A DNA stretch of 64,000 bases from Micromonospora sp. M71_S20 (lineage in GTDB: Bacteria; Actinomycetota; Actinomycetes; Mycobacteriales; Micromonosporaceae). The notes beneath the pieces are model-generated. The model saw only the letters and a list, made by a program, of their open reading frames with translations. It was not told the DNA's origin and did not search any database. The DNA is taken from contig NZ_RCCV01000004.1 of the NCBI RefSeq assembly GCF_003664255.1, positions 682,001-746,000 on the forward strand, written 5' to 3'. The translations under genes and the position numbers were made by a program. This document shows positions 1 through 7,920 of this stretch, in pieces (within the stretch, counting starts at the first letter, position 1; each line of letters opens with the position of its first letter).

Positions 1-3000
1 TTGCCGGGGCCCCGGCGCAGCAGCGCGTCGACGCCGGTGCGCAGCGCGTGCGGGTTCTGCCAGGCCACCGCCTCGCGGAAGCGGGGGTGGGCCGCCACCG
101 CGTGCAGCGCGACCGTGAGCCGGTCGACCGCCCCCGGGTAGGCGGCCGCGTACGCCGCCTCGGCGCCGGCGATGCCGGCCGGGTCGCCGTCGGCCCGGGC
201 CGCCACCACGCGGTCCGCGGCGGCGGCGAGCGCCGCGTCGCCGAGCGGGGCGAGCAGGTCGACCGGGAGGCCCGCGCCCCGCAGGCAGACGGTCCGCCAC
301 AGGGCCCATCCGTCGGTCAGCCGGGCCAGGTGCGCGGGCAGGTCCCGCTCGCTGCGGTGCGGCACCCGGTCGCGGCGGCGCAGCGCCGGCCCCGTCCCCA
401 CCCGGCCGCCCGGCGCCGATCCGGTCGCCGCGTCGATCGCCGCCGCCGTCGCGGCCAGGGTCGGTGCCCGGTAGAACGGGCCCACGCCCAGTTCCACGCC
501 GAACGCCTCGCGGATCCGGAACATCAGCCGGGTGACCGTCAGCGAGTTGCCGCCGAGGGTGAAGAAGCCGGTCTCCCGCCCGATGCTCGCGGGCGGGGGC
601 CCGCCGGGCAGCAGCCGGGACCAGAGCCCGGCCAGCCGGTGTTCGGTCGGCGTGGCGGGCCCGGCGACGTCCGGATCCGGACTGGCGAGGCCCGGCGCCG
701 GCAGCGCCGCCCGGTCGACCTTCCCGTACGCGGTCAGCGGCAACCGGTCGAGGACGGCGAACGCGGCCGGCACCAGGTGGGCCGGCAGCCGGGCGGCGAC
801 GTGCTCACGCAGGCCCGCCGCGCTCGGGACCGCCGCGCCGGCCGGCGTGACGTAGCCGACCAGGTGCCGCTCCGGCCCGTCGCCCCGTACGCCCACCGCC
901 GCCGCGGCGACCTGCGGGTGCGTCCTGAGTACCGCCTCCACCTCGCCCGGCTCGACCCGGAACCCCCGGATCTTCACCTGGTCGTCGCGGCGGCCGAGGA
1001 ACTCCAGCACCCCGTCCGCGCGCCAGCGGACGACGTCACCGGTCCGGTAGAGGCGCCCGCCGGGCACCAGCGGATCCGGCACGAACGCCCGGGCGGTCGC
1101 CGCCGGGTCGCCGAGGTAGCCGCGGGCCAGCCCGTCGCCGCCGGTGTACAGCTCGCCCGCGATCCCGACCGGCACCGGCCGGCCGCTTGCGTCGAGCACG
1201 TGGACGGTGCTCTGCGGCACGGGACGGCCGATCGGCACCCGGTCGCCCACCGGCCCGGCGCCGCTCATCAGGTGGCAACTGGTCAGCGTCGTGTTCTCCG
1301 TCGGCCCGTACGCGTTGACCAGCGGAAGCCCGCCGCGCGCGGCGAGCACGGCGCGGACCGCGCCCGGGTCGGCCACGTCGCCGCCGGTGAGCAGCTGCCG
1401 CACGCCCGCCAGCGCCGTGACGTCCTCCTCGGCGAGCTGCCGGAACAGCCCGGCGGTGAGGAAGGCGACGGTGACCCCGCCGGTACGCATCAACGCGGTC
1501 AGCCGGGTGAGGTCCACCGGGTCCGGCGGCGCGACCACCGCCGTGGCACCGGTCAGCAGGGCGCCCCAGATTTCCCAGGTGGACGCGTCGAACGCGGTCG
1601 GGGCGAACTGGAGCACCCGCTCGCCGGGGCCGAGGGTGGCGAAGTCCGGGCCGGTCACCAGCCGCACCACGCCCCGGTGGGTGATCCCGACCCGCTTGGG
1701 CGCCCCGGTCGAGCCGGAGGTGTGCAGGACGGCGGCGAGCTGCGACGGGTGGCTCCGCCCCGGCGGCGGGCCGGCCGGCGCCGCTTCCCCGGCGGACGCG
1801 TCCACGTCCAGCACCCGGACCGGGCCCAGATCGGGCAGGCCGGCGGCGGTCGCGGAGGTGGTCAGCAGCAGGCGGGTGCCACTGGCGGCGAGGAGACCCG
1901 CGATCCGGGCGGGTGGGGCGGCCGGGTCCACGGGGAGGTAGGCCCCGCCGGCCTTGAGCACGCCCAGCAGGGCCCGGATCAGCGGTTCGCCCCGGGGGAG
2001 CAGCACGGCGACGGGGGTCTCCCCGGCGACCCCGTGCCGGCGCAGCGTCCAGGCCAGCCGGTCGGCCGCCCGGTCCAGCTCCGCGTACGAGACGGTGCGG
2101 TCGTCGAGGACCAGCGCGGTGGCGGCCGGGTCGCCGGCCACGCGGGTCGCGAAGACCTCGGGGACGGAGGCGTCGCGGGGGTAGGGCCGCCCGGTGGCGT
2201 TCCAGGCGGCGCGCAGGGGCGCCTCGCCGGCGACGCCGAGGTCCAGGTCGGCCAGGCGGGCGTCCGGTCGCTGCGCCAACTCGCGCACGGTGCCGTGCAA
2301 CTGTGCGAGGATCCGCCGCGCCGACGCGTCCAGCAGCCTGGTGCCGTCCCACGTCACGCCGAGGCGCAGCTCCGGTTCGTCGAAGGCGTGTACCGTCAGC
2401 GGATAGCCGGGCATGCGGTGCACGCGGGCCGAGCGCCGGGCGCTCTCCGGCCCGCCCTCGGCCAGGGCGGTGGCCAGCCGCTGCCGCTCGAAGACCACCA
2501 GGCTGTCCAGCAGCGGCGTGTCGGGTGCCAGGCCGGCCTGGTCGAGGATGGTGTGCACCGGCGTGAGCTGGTGCTCGCGCAGCCGCCGGATCCGGTCCGC
2601 CACGTCGGCCAGGAACCGCCGCACCGTCCACCGTGGATCGAGGCGGATCCGCAGCGGCACCGTGTTGAGCAGCAGCCCGAGGATCTTCTCGGCGTCCGGG
2701 ATGCTGTCGTACCGGCAGGATCTCGTGACCGCGAAGGTGACGTCGTCGACCCCGCCGTAGCCGCCGCGCAGCAGCGCCCAGGCCGCGTGGACCACGGCGC
2801 TGACGCCGACGCCCGCCGCCGCGGCGGCGGCGCGGAGCCGGTCGGACTCCGGCCGGGTGAGGGCGACCTCGTGCGCGACGGGCACGCCGCGCGCGTCGGG
2901 GTCCGCGTCGAGGCGGCCCGGGAGCGCCCGGGGCATCGGGGCGCCGCCGAGGTACCCCTTCCAGAACGCGTCGCCGCTGCCCGGGTCGCGCGTGCCCCAC

Positions 3001-3509
3001 CAGTGCACGAAGTCCGCGAACGGCGGCCGGCGCGGCGGGTCCGGCGCCCGGCCGGCCCGGCGCGCGGCGTAGTCGGCGAGGACCTCGTCGAGCAGCATCC
3101 GGGTGGAGCGGCCGTCGAGGATCGCGTGGTGGAAGGTGACGACGACGTGGTGGTCGCTCAGCGCGGTGACCCGCAGCAGGGGCGCCCGGCCGACGTCGAA
3201 GGGCTCGTGCCGGTCGGCGGGGAGGAAGTCATCGAGCGTCGTCTCCCGCCACCGCAGGTCCGGCGCCACGGTGGACCGGACGACCTGCGCGACGCCGTGG
3301 TCACCGTCGACCTCGAAGGCCGTACGCAGCACCGCGTGCCGCCGGGTCGCGGCCTGCCAGGCGGCGGTGAACGCGTCCCGGTCCGGCGGACCGTCCCACC
3401 TGATCGTGACCTGCTGGACGTCCACCCCTCCGGCGGGCTGCCGGAGGGTCTGCAGCACCATCCCGCGTTGCACGGCGAGGGCCGGATACCGCTGGCAACT
3501 GTCGTTCAT
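1..3509 (-). CDS. NRPS (C-A-T) fused to a LanB-like domain, 3' end outside window
   Basis: This is a non-ribosomal peptide synthetase whose frame stays open to base 1, giving about 1169 visible residues. The condensation domain (about 10-430) has an intact active-site motif, HHAILDG. The adenylation domain (about 440-950) has the phosphate-binding loop HTSGSTGAPK, and by hand alignment its pocket reads D-A-W-F-L-G-A-T-L-K, which suggests a hydrophobic substrate such as Leu or Val (weak). The carrier domain (about 970-1045) has the phosphopantetheine site LGGNSL near 985. From about 1050 the protein resembles the N-terminal domain of lantibiotic dehydratases, with WALWRTVCLRGAG, PRFREAVAWQNPHAL and GVDALLRR. 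LanB N-terminal domains use aminoacyl-tRNA, so this is an unusual fusion. The ATG at 3509 was chosen because an MbtH gene ends 21 bases upstream. The domain calls are firm except the LanB segment, which is cut by the window edge. Confidence 0.85.
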   Translation of the reverse strand, partial: MNDSCQRYPALAVQRGMVLQTLRQPAGGVDVQQVTIRWDGPPDRDAFTAAWQAATRRHAVLRTAFEVDGDHGVAQVVRSTVAPDLRWRETTLDDFLPADRHEPFDVGRAPLLRVTALSDHHVVVTFHHAILDGRSTRMLLDEVLADYAARRAGRAPDPPRRPPFADFVHWWGTRDPGSGDAFWKGYLGGAPMPRALPGRLDADPDARGVPVAHEVALTRPESDRLRAAAAAAGVGVSAVVHAAWALLRGGYGGVDDVTFAVTRSCRYDSIPDAEKILGLLLNTVPLRIRLDPRWTVRRFLADVADRIRRLREHQLTPVHTILDQAGLAPDTPLLDSLVVFERQRLATALAEGGPESARRSARVHRMPGYPLTVHAFDEPELRLGVTWDGTRLLDASARRILAQLHGTVRELAQRPDARLADLDLGVAGEAPLRAAWNATGRPYPRDASVPEVFATRVAGDPAATALVLDDRTVSYAELDRAADRLAWTLRRHGVAGETPVAVLLPRGEPLIRALLGVLKAGGAYLPVDPAAPPARIAGLLAASGTRLLLTTSATAAGLPDLGPVRVLDVDASAGEAAPAGPPPGRSHPSQLAAVLHTSGSTGAPKRVGITHRGVVRLVTGPDFATLGPGERVLQFAPTAFDASTWEIWGALLTGATAVVAPPDPVDLTRLTALMRTGGVTVAFLTAGLFRQLAEEDVTALAGVRQLLTGGDVADPGAVRAVLAARGGLPLVNAYGPTENTTLTSCHLMSGAGPVGDRVPIGRPVPQSTVHVLDASGRPVPVGIAGELYTGGDGLARGYLGDPAATARAFVPDPLVPGGRLYRTGDVVRWRADGVLEFLGRRDDQVKIRGFRVEPGEVEAVLRTHPQVAAAAVGVRGDGPERHLVGYVTPAGAAVPSAAGLREHVAARLPAHLVPAAFAVLDRLPLTAYGKVDRAALPAPGLASPDPDVAGPATPTEHRLAGLWSRLLPGGPPPASIGRETGFFTLGGNSLTVTRLMFRIREAFGVELGVGPFYRAPTLAATAAAIDAATGSAPGGRVGTGPALRRRDRVPHRSERDLPAHLARLTDGWALWRTVCLRGAGLPVDLLAPLGDAALAAAADRVVAARADGDPAGIAGAEAAYAAAYPGAVDRLTVALHAVAAHPRFREAVAWQNPHALRTGVDALLRRGPG

Positions 3510-3530
3510 GCGCCCTCGTCCGGTGCGGCG

Positions 3531-3749
3531 TCAGCCGGTGGCGGCGTGCTCGTCCATCCAACGCCGCAACGACAGCGGCCGCATGTCCGTCCACACCTCG
3601 TCGATCCGGGCGAGGCACTCGCCGCGTGTCCCGGTGGTGCCCTCACGCCGCCAGCCGGCGGGCAGTTCACGGTCGTCCCACCAGATCGAGAACTGTTCCT
3701 CGTCGTTCACGACCACGGCGTACGTCCGGGTGTCGTCGTCAGCGCTCAT
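3531..3749 (-). CDS. MbtH-like NRPS accessory protein
   Basis: This 72-residue protein belongs to the MbtH family, small proteins that bind and activate NRPS adenylation domains. The family signature is present: NDEEQFSIWW near residue 15, PAGWRREG, and WTDMRPLSLRR near the end. A longer in-frame start exists 33 bases upstream, but the ATG at 3749 is preceded by an AAGGGGG ribosome binding site and gives the usual length. It lies 21 bases ahead of the NRPS that follows on the same strand, so it most likely serves that adenylation domain. A second mbtH is present at 42175. Confidence 0.95.
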   Translation of the reverse strand: MSADDDTRTYAVVVNDEEQFSIWWDDRELPAGWRREGTTGTRGECLARIDEVWTDMRPLSLRRWMDEHAATG

Positions 3750-3819
3750 CGGACCCCCTTCGCCGGGAAGGATTTCAGCCACGTCGATTCCGTGTCAAGG
3801 ATCGGTCGATCTTCCGACG

Positions 3820-5121
3820 TCACGCGGAGGTGGGCCGTACGGCCGCCTCGGAGTCCGGTGTGGACGACGACGGCGGCGGCGCGTCGGCGCCGGCGTCGAT
3901 CCGCGACGTCCGGGCGACCCAGCCGACGGCCGGGCCGGCGGCCAGCGCGCAGCCCACGAAGATCGCCGCGACGACCCACCAGCCCCAGCCGCCGGTCTGG
4001 ATCGCCAGAAGGGTCAGGCCCACCGGCGCGAAGACGTCCGCGGCCGAGCTGATCGTCTGTGCCGTGCCGAGGTACACCCCGCGCGACGCGGCGGGCGGCA
4101 CGTTGGTCTGGACGAACCAGAGCGCCGCCGAGAACCACAACTCGGTGGTGGTCACCAGCACCACGACGCCGAGGAGCGCGACGACGGTCCATCCGCCGCC
4201 GGTCCGGCCCGCGAGCGCGGCCACCGGGCAGGCGAGCGCGGTGACGAGGGCGCCCCGGCGGATCAGGCGGGCCGCGCCGGGAAGCGAGTCCGCGCCGCGC
4301 GACGCCGGCACCTGCAACGTGATCACCAGCACCGTGTTGAGGGCCAGCATCGCGCCGAGCAGCGGCTTGGGGGCGTCGGTGTGGGTGATCGCCCAGAGCG
4401 GCAGGATCTCGACGAGGATCACCGAGTGGAACATCATGACGGCGAGGAGCACGGCGGTCGTCACGTAGGGCAGGTCCTTCAGCACCGCCCACCGCGAGGC
4501 GGTGGCCGCCCGGTCGTGGCGTACCACCGGCGCGGCCGGTAGCCGGGTCACGAGGCCGGCGTTGAGCAGGGACAACGCGGAGTTGAGCAGCACCATGGCG
4601 ACGAGCGCGGCGGCGGAGTCGAACGCCAGCGCCACCGCGCCGAGCCCGGTGCCGAGGGTGAACCCGGCGTTGAGGTACGAGCGCGCGTACGCCATCGTCC
4701 GCACCCGGTCCCCGGCCGGCATGGCGTCGGCGGTGTAGATGGTGCGCCCGGCGTTGGCGAACGAGTCGGTCACGGCGGCCACCACCATCAGCACCACGAA
4801 GCCCACGAAGGACATCACGAGCGGATAGGCGGCGAAGGTCAGCGCCGAGCCGAGCGCGCCCACGGCCCAGGACCGCTGCCCGCCGATCCGGTCGGCCAGC
4901 GCGCCCAGCGGCAGCGAGGTGGCGACCCCGGCGAGCCCCGCGATCGAGAAGCCGACCCCGATCTGCACGGCGCTGAGCCCGAGCACCTCGGTGAAGAACA
5001 CGATGCTGCCGGTGAGGAAGGTGCCGCTGCCGACGGCGACCATGGCGGACTGGTACGCGATCGCCCGGGGCAGCCCGGGCGGCGGCAGGAGCCGGGACAC
5101 GGCGAATCGGTGACCGTCCAT
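3820..5121 (-). CDS. MFS transporter, probable exporter
   Basis: This 433-residue protein is a major facilitator superfamily transporter of the 12-helix type. Hydrophobic segments alternate with short loops along its whole length. The loop between helices 2 and 3 has the MFS motif A form, GALADRIGGQRSW, near residue 72. The C-terminal tail after about 405 is hydrophilic and Pro/Ser-rich. It precedes mbtH and the NRPS on the same strand with a 70-base gap, so export of the peptide product, possibly self-resistance, is the natural guess. The substrate cannot be read from sequence. Confidence 0.88.
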   Translation of the reverse strand: MDGHRFAVSRLLPPPGLPRAIAYQSAMVAVGSGTFLTGSIVFFTEVLGLSAVQIGVGFSIAGLAGVATSLPLGALADRIGGQRSWAVGALGSALTFAAYPLVMSFVGFVVLMVVAAVTDSFANAGRTIYTADAMPAGDRVRTMAYARSYLNAGFTLGTGLGAVALAFDSAAALVAMVLLNSALSLLNAGLVTRLPAAPVVRHDRAATASRWAVLKDLPYVTTAVLLAVMMFHSVILVEILPLWAITHTDAPKPLLGAMLALNTVLVITLQVPASRGADSLPGAARLIRRGALVTALACPVAALAGRTGGGWTVVALLGVVVLVTTTELWFSAALWFVQTNVPPAASRGVYLGTAQTISSAADVFAPVGLTLLAIQTGGWGWWVVAAIFVGCALAAGPAVGWVARTSRIDAGADAPPPSSSTPDSEAAVRPTSA

Positions 5122-5212
5122 GGTGCCGGTCAGGCTACCCGGGTGGTCGCCTCCGGTGGCGTCGCCGGCCCGGCGCGCGGACCCGGGCCCGGTGCCGTGG
5201 GGAAGGCGTGCA

Positions 5213-5243
5213 CCGCCGGCCGGCGTGCCGGCCCGCCGGCGTC
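5213..5243 (-). terminator. Possible hairpin between racemase and MFS genes
   Basis: The 138-base gap between the racemase stop and the MFS start holds a run of CCGGC/GCCGG elements that can fold on itself. The pairing is imperfect and no U-tract follows. It may separate the amino-acid genes from the exporter/NRPS genes, but read-through is equally possible. Confidence 0.3.
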
Positions 5244-5259
5244 AGCCGCGCCGGGCCCG

Positions 5260-6390
5260 TCACGCCGCGCCGTCCGCGCGCAGCACGAGCCGGTCGGTGG
5301 TCCTCTCCCCGATGTACGTCAGGTCGGCGTCCCACCCGAGCCCGGGCCCGGCGGGCACCTCGACGAGCCCGTCGGCGCTCACGATCGGGCGGGTGGTGAC
5401 GTCGCGGGCGTAGTACTTGTCGGAACCGGAGACGTCCGAGGGGAGCGTGAAGCCGGCGAGCGCGCTCAGCGCGACGTTGGCGGCCCGTCCGATCCCGAAC
5501 TCGTGCATGCCGCCGCACCACACCGGGACGCCGTGCTCGCGCGCGAGGTCGTGCGCCCGTACGGCGTGGGTCAGCCCACCCATCCGCGAGACCTTGACGT
5601 TGAGCACGCGTACGGCGCCCAGGCGCAGCGCGGTGACGAGGTCGTCCAGCTCCTCGACGGACTCGTCGAGACAGACGGGGGTGTCGATGCGTTCCTGGAG
5701 GGCGGCGTGCGCGACGAGCGCCCGTGGCGCGAACGGCTGCTCGATCATCAGCAGGCCCAGGCCGTCGAGTTCCGCCAGGACGGCCCGGTGTTCCGGGGTG
5801 TCCTCGTAGGCGCCGTTGGCGTCGACGTGCAGCGGCACGCGCGGATGTGCCGCGCGCACGGCCCGCACCGGATCGACGTCCCAGCCGGGCGCGATCTTGA
5901 GCTTGATCCTGCGGTAGCCCTCGTCGACCCGCAGCCGCACCTGCGCGAGGAGGTCGTCGACGGTGGGTTCGATCCCCAGCGACACCCCCGCCTCGACGTT
6001 GCGGCGCGTGCCGCCCAGCGCGTGCGCGAGGGAGGTGCCTTCGGCGGCCGACCACAACGCCCAGGCGGCGATGTCGAAACCGGCGCGGGCGAAGTGGTTG
6101 CCCCGGACCCTGCCGAGCGTCGCGGCCAGGTCCGCCGGGTGCTCCCAGCCGGTACGCAGGACCATCGGCGCGAGGTGGTCACGGGCGACCGCCCAGCAGC
6201 TCTCGACGGTCTCGGCGCAGTAGAACGGGCCGCTCGGCGAGGCGATCTCGCCCCACCCCACGGCGCCGTCGGTGTCGGTGAGCGCGACCAGGATGTGTTC
6301 CAGCTCGCGCTTGGCGTGGGAGCTGGTCTGGAACCGGTGCACGAGCGGCAGCCGGACCCGGCGCAGCTCCACCGCCTCGATCCGCCTCAC
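5260..6390 (-). CDS. N-acylamino-acid racemase / o-succinylbenzoate synthase family (enolase superfamily)
   Basis: This 376-residue enzyme is an enolase-superfamily member of the muconate-lactonizing-enzyme subgroup. The catalytic lysine pair is in RIKLKIAPG (about 158-163). The three metal ligands are in HVDANGAY (about 190), IEQPF (about 216) and CLDES (about 239), and the opposite base is in NVKVSRMGG (about 264). The N-terminal capping domain, including WGEIASPSGPFYCAET, resembles OSBS/NSAR proteins. No other menaquinone genes are nearby. The neighbours are a GNAT acyltransferase and an M20 deacylase, so racemization of N-succinyl (or N-acyl) amino acids is more likely than o-succinylbenzoate synthesis. 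A dipeptide epimerase is a less likely alternative. The start is GTG. Confidence 0.85.
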   Translation of the reverse strand: MRRIEAVELRRVRLPLVHRFQTSSHAKRELEHILVALTDTDGAVGWGEIASPSGPFYCAETVESCWAVARDHLAPMVLRTGWEHPADLAATLGRVRGNHFARAGFDIAAWALWSAAEGTSLAHALGGTRRNVEAGVSLGIEPTVDDLLAQVRLRVDEGYRRIKLKIAPGWDVDPVRAVRAAHPRVPLHVDANGAYEDTPEHRAVLAELDGLGLLMIEQPFAPRALVAHAALQERIDTPVCLDESVEELDDLVTALRLGAVRVLNVKVSRMGGLTHAVRAHDLAREHGVPVWCGGMHEFGIGRAANVALSALAGFTLPSDVSGSDKYYARDVTTRPIVSADGLVEVPAGPGLGWDADLTYIGERTTDRLVLRADGAA

Positions 6391-6483
6391 GCCGTCACCT
6401 CGCCGCGCCCGGCGTGATCGTCCCGGTCGTCCCGGTCGTCCCGGGCGGCCCGTCGGCGGTCCCTCCGCCTCGCCTGCGGTCGG

Positions 6484-7119
6484 TCACGGCTCCTCCTGGT
6501 AGAGATCGAGTTCGGCGGCGAGGGCGTCGCGCTCGCGCAGGCGGCGGCCGGCCCCCTTCGAGCTGGCGATGGTCAGGGTGGCGAGCAGGTGCAGCGCGAG
6601 CACCACCGAGGTGGGGGAGTTGGCGTAGGAGGCGCTGCCGGTGCCGATGACGATGCGGACGGCGGCGCTCTCGGCCAGCGGCGCGTCCTCGGCGTCGGTG
6701 ACGAGGACCAGTTGACCGCCGTGCCGGACGTAGGCGGAGGCGACGTCGATGGTCTCGCGCCGGTAGCGCGCCATGCAGACGGCCACGAGCAGGTCGCCCT
6801 GGCGGATGTCGCTGAGCAGGTCGAGGGGCCGCAGTGCCGCGCCGTCGACGAGGTGGACGCCGGAGAGCCCGGCGCTGAGGTCGGAAGCGAGCAGGGACGC
6901 GAAGCCGAGCGACTTGCCGTGGCCGAGCAGGTACCGTCGCCGGGCCGACACGATGAGCGCCGCGGCCCGCTCGATGGCGTCCTGCTCGGCGGCCCACGCC
7001 AGCGCCGTGGCGAACTCGGTGCGTTGCTGCTCCAGGACCCGCTGCTTGAGCACCTGCGCGGACCTGCGCTGCACGTTGCGGTCGAAGCGCTCCGAGGGCG
7101 TCGATCTTTTCGTGCTCAT
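6484..7119 (-). CDS. SIS-domain protein, RpiR-like regulator without a clear HTH
   Basis: This 211-residue protein has a sugar-isomerase (SIS) fold, with the start of the domain at LLGHGKSLGFAS near residue 66 and a second phosphosugar-type loop around DAEDAPLAESA. MurR/RpiR regulators combine such a domain with an N-terminal helix-turn-helix of about 75 residues. Here the N-terminal part is only about 55 residues, basic and helical, and I could not recognise the usual HTH_6. It starts 3 bases after the GNAT stop, so the two are translated together. It is probably the ligand-sensing regulator of this amino-acid locus, but a purely enzymatic or sensing role is possible. Confidence 0.7.
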   Translation of the reverse strand: MSTKRSTPSERFDRNVQRRSAQVLKQRVLEQQRTEFATALAWAAEQDAIERAAALIVSARRRYLLGHGKSLGFASLLASDLSAGLSGVHLVDGAALRPLDLLSDIRQGDLLVAVCMARYRRETIDVASAYVRHGGQLVLVTDAEDAPLAESAAVRIVIGTGSASYANSPTSVVLALHLLATLTIASSKGAGRRLRERDALAAELDLYQEEP

Positions 7120-7122
7120 GCC

Positions 7123-7821
7123 TCAATCCTGTGCGAACAGGTAGCTGACGCGGCCGGGGCGCTCCGCCCGCCGCGCGACGCCGACGAGCCGCCCGCCCGC
7201 GGCGAACCGGTCGGCCAGCTCCTGGCGCAGTCGCGCCCGGTCGTCGGGCCTCCGCGCGGCGGTACGGTCGTCGGCGGGCGAGTCCACGGCCGCGGGCCCG
7301 TGCCCGGGCGCCCGGGTGCCGCCCCCGGGGCGGTCGAGGTCCCACCGGACCAGGACCCGGTCGCTGTCGCCGTCGTCGTAGAAGTCGGGCAGGAAGCGGA
7401 TCCCGACGGCGCCCAGCACGTTCAGGTTGAAGTGGACGTTGCGCAGCGCGTACGGGTCGAAGGTCCACCGCATCGTGTGCGCGCCCGCGCGTCGTGCCGC
7501 CTCGGCCTGGGCGTGCTTGAGCAGGCGCCCGACGCCGCGCCCCTGCGCCCGCGCGTCGACGACGGCCGCCTGCGAGTAGTGGTACAGCTCGCCGTGCTCG
7601 ACGCCGGTGAAGCCGTAGCAGAAGCCGATGAGGGAGCCGTCCCCGTCGAACGCGCCGACCGCGGTCCCGGCGTTCTCGCGCAGCGCGGCCAGGAGGCGGG
7701 GGCTGACGGCGTGCTCGGGGCCCTCGTAACCGAAGACGGCCCGGTAGAGCGCCGAGGCCGCCGTCCACTCGGCGAGCCCGGCGAGGTCTCGCGCCACGAT
7801 CCCCTGCGGGTCAGCGGTCAT
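7123..7821 (-). CDS. GNAT acyltransferase (COG3375-like), candidate amino-acid N-succinyltransferase
   Basis: This 232-residue protein is a GNAT-fold acyl-CoA transferase. The CoA-binding loop is ARAQGRGVGRLL near residue 90. The stretch MRWTFDPYALRNVHFNLN followed by a late DRVLVRWDL is typical of the COG3375 GNAT group found next to N-succinyl-amino-acid racemases. By that comparison it would transfer succinyl from succinyl-CoA to a D-amino acid. The ATG at 7821 was chosen because GGGAG precedes it at the right distance. The frame is open for about 150 further codons upstream, but that stretch overlaps the divergent M20 gene and is not protein-like. Confidence 0.8.
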   Translation of the reverse strand: MTADPQGIVARDLAGLAEWTAASALYRAVFGYEGPEHAVSPRLLAALRENAGTAVGAFDGDGSLIGFCYGFTGVEHGELYHYSQAAVVDARAQGRGVGRLLKHAQAEAARRAGAHTMRWTFDPYALRNVHFNLNVLGAVGIRFLPDFYDDGDSDRVLVRWDLDRPGGGTRAPGHGPAAVDSPADDRTAARRPDDRARLRQELADRFAAGGRLVGVARRAERPGRVSYLFAQD

Positions 7822-7883
7822 CGGCCACTCCCATGTGAAAGATAGCGATCGTATGTGTCCAATGCTGCCGATGTTCGACCCCG

Positions 7884-7913
7884 TTGACAAGGCCTCATGG
7901 TGAACCATACGGT
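7884..7913 (+). promoter_or_regulatory. Probable promoter of the M20 peptidase gene, leaderless transcript
   Basis: TTGACA lies at 7884-7889 and TACGGT at 7908-7913, 18 bases apart. Transcription would begin about seven bases after the second hexamer, at or next to the GTG at 7920. No ribosome binding site precedes that GTG. This fits a leaderless mRNA, which is common in actinobacteria. Confidence 0.55.
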
Positions 7914-7920
7914 CCGTATG
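7906..7920. promoter_or_regulatory. Palindromic operator candidate
   Basis: CATACGG, one base, then CCGTATG form a perfect 7-base inverted repeat overlapping the -10 hexamer and the expected start of transcription. The ten bases CGTATGTGTC occur at 7915-7924 and again at 7850-7859, closer to the divergent GNAT gene. A repressor could therefore control both directions. The SIS-domain gene in the locus is the obvious candidate regulator, although its DNA-binding part is unclear. Confidence 0.5.

Noticed and set aside
48..4052. Long plus-strand open frame opposite the left NRPS
   Set aside because: It covers several genes of the other strand and has no recognisable protein motif.
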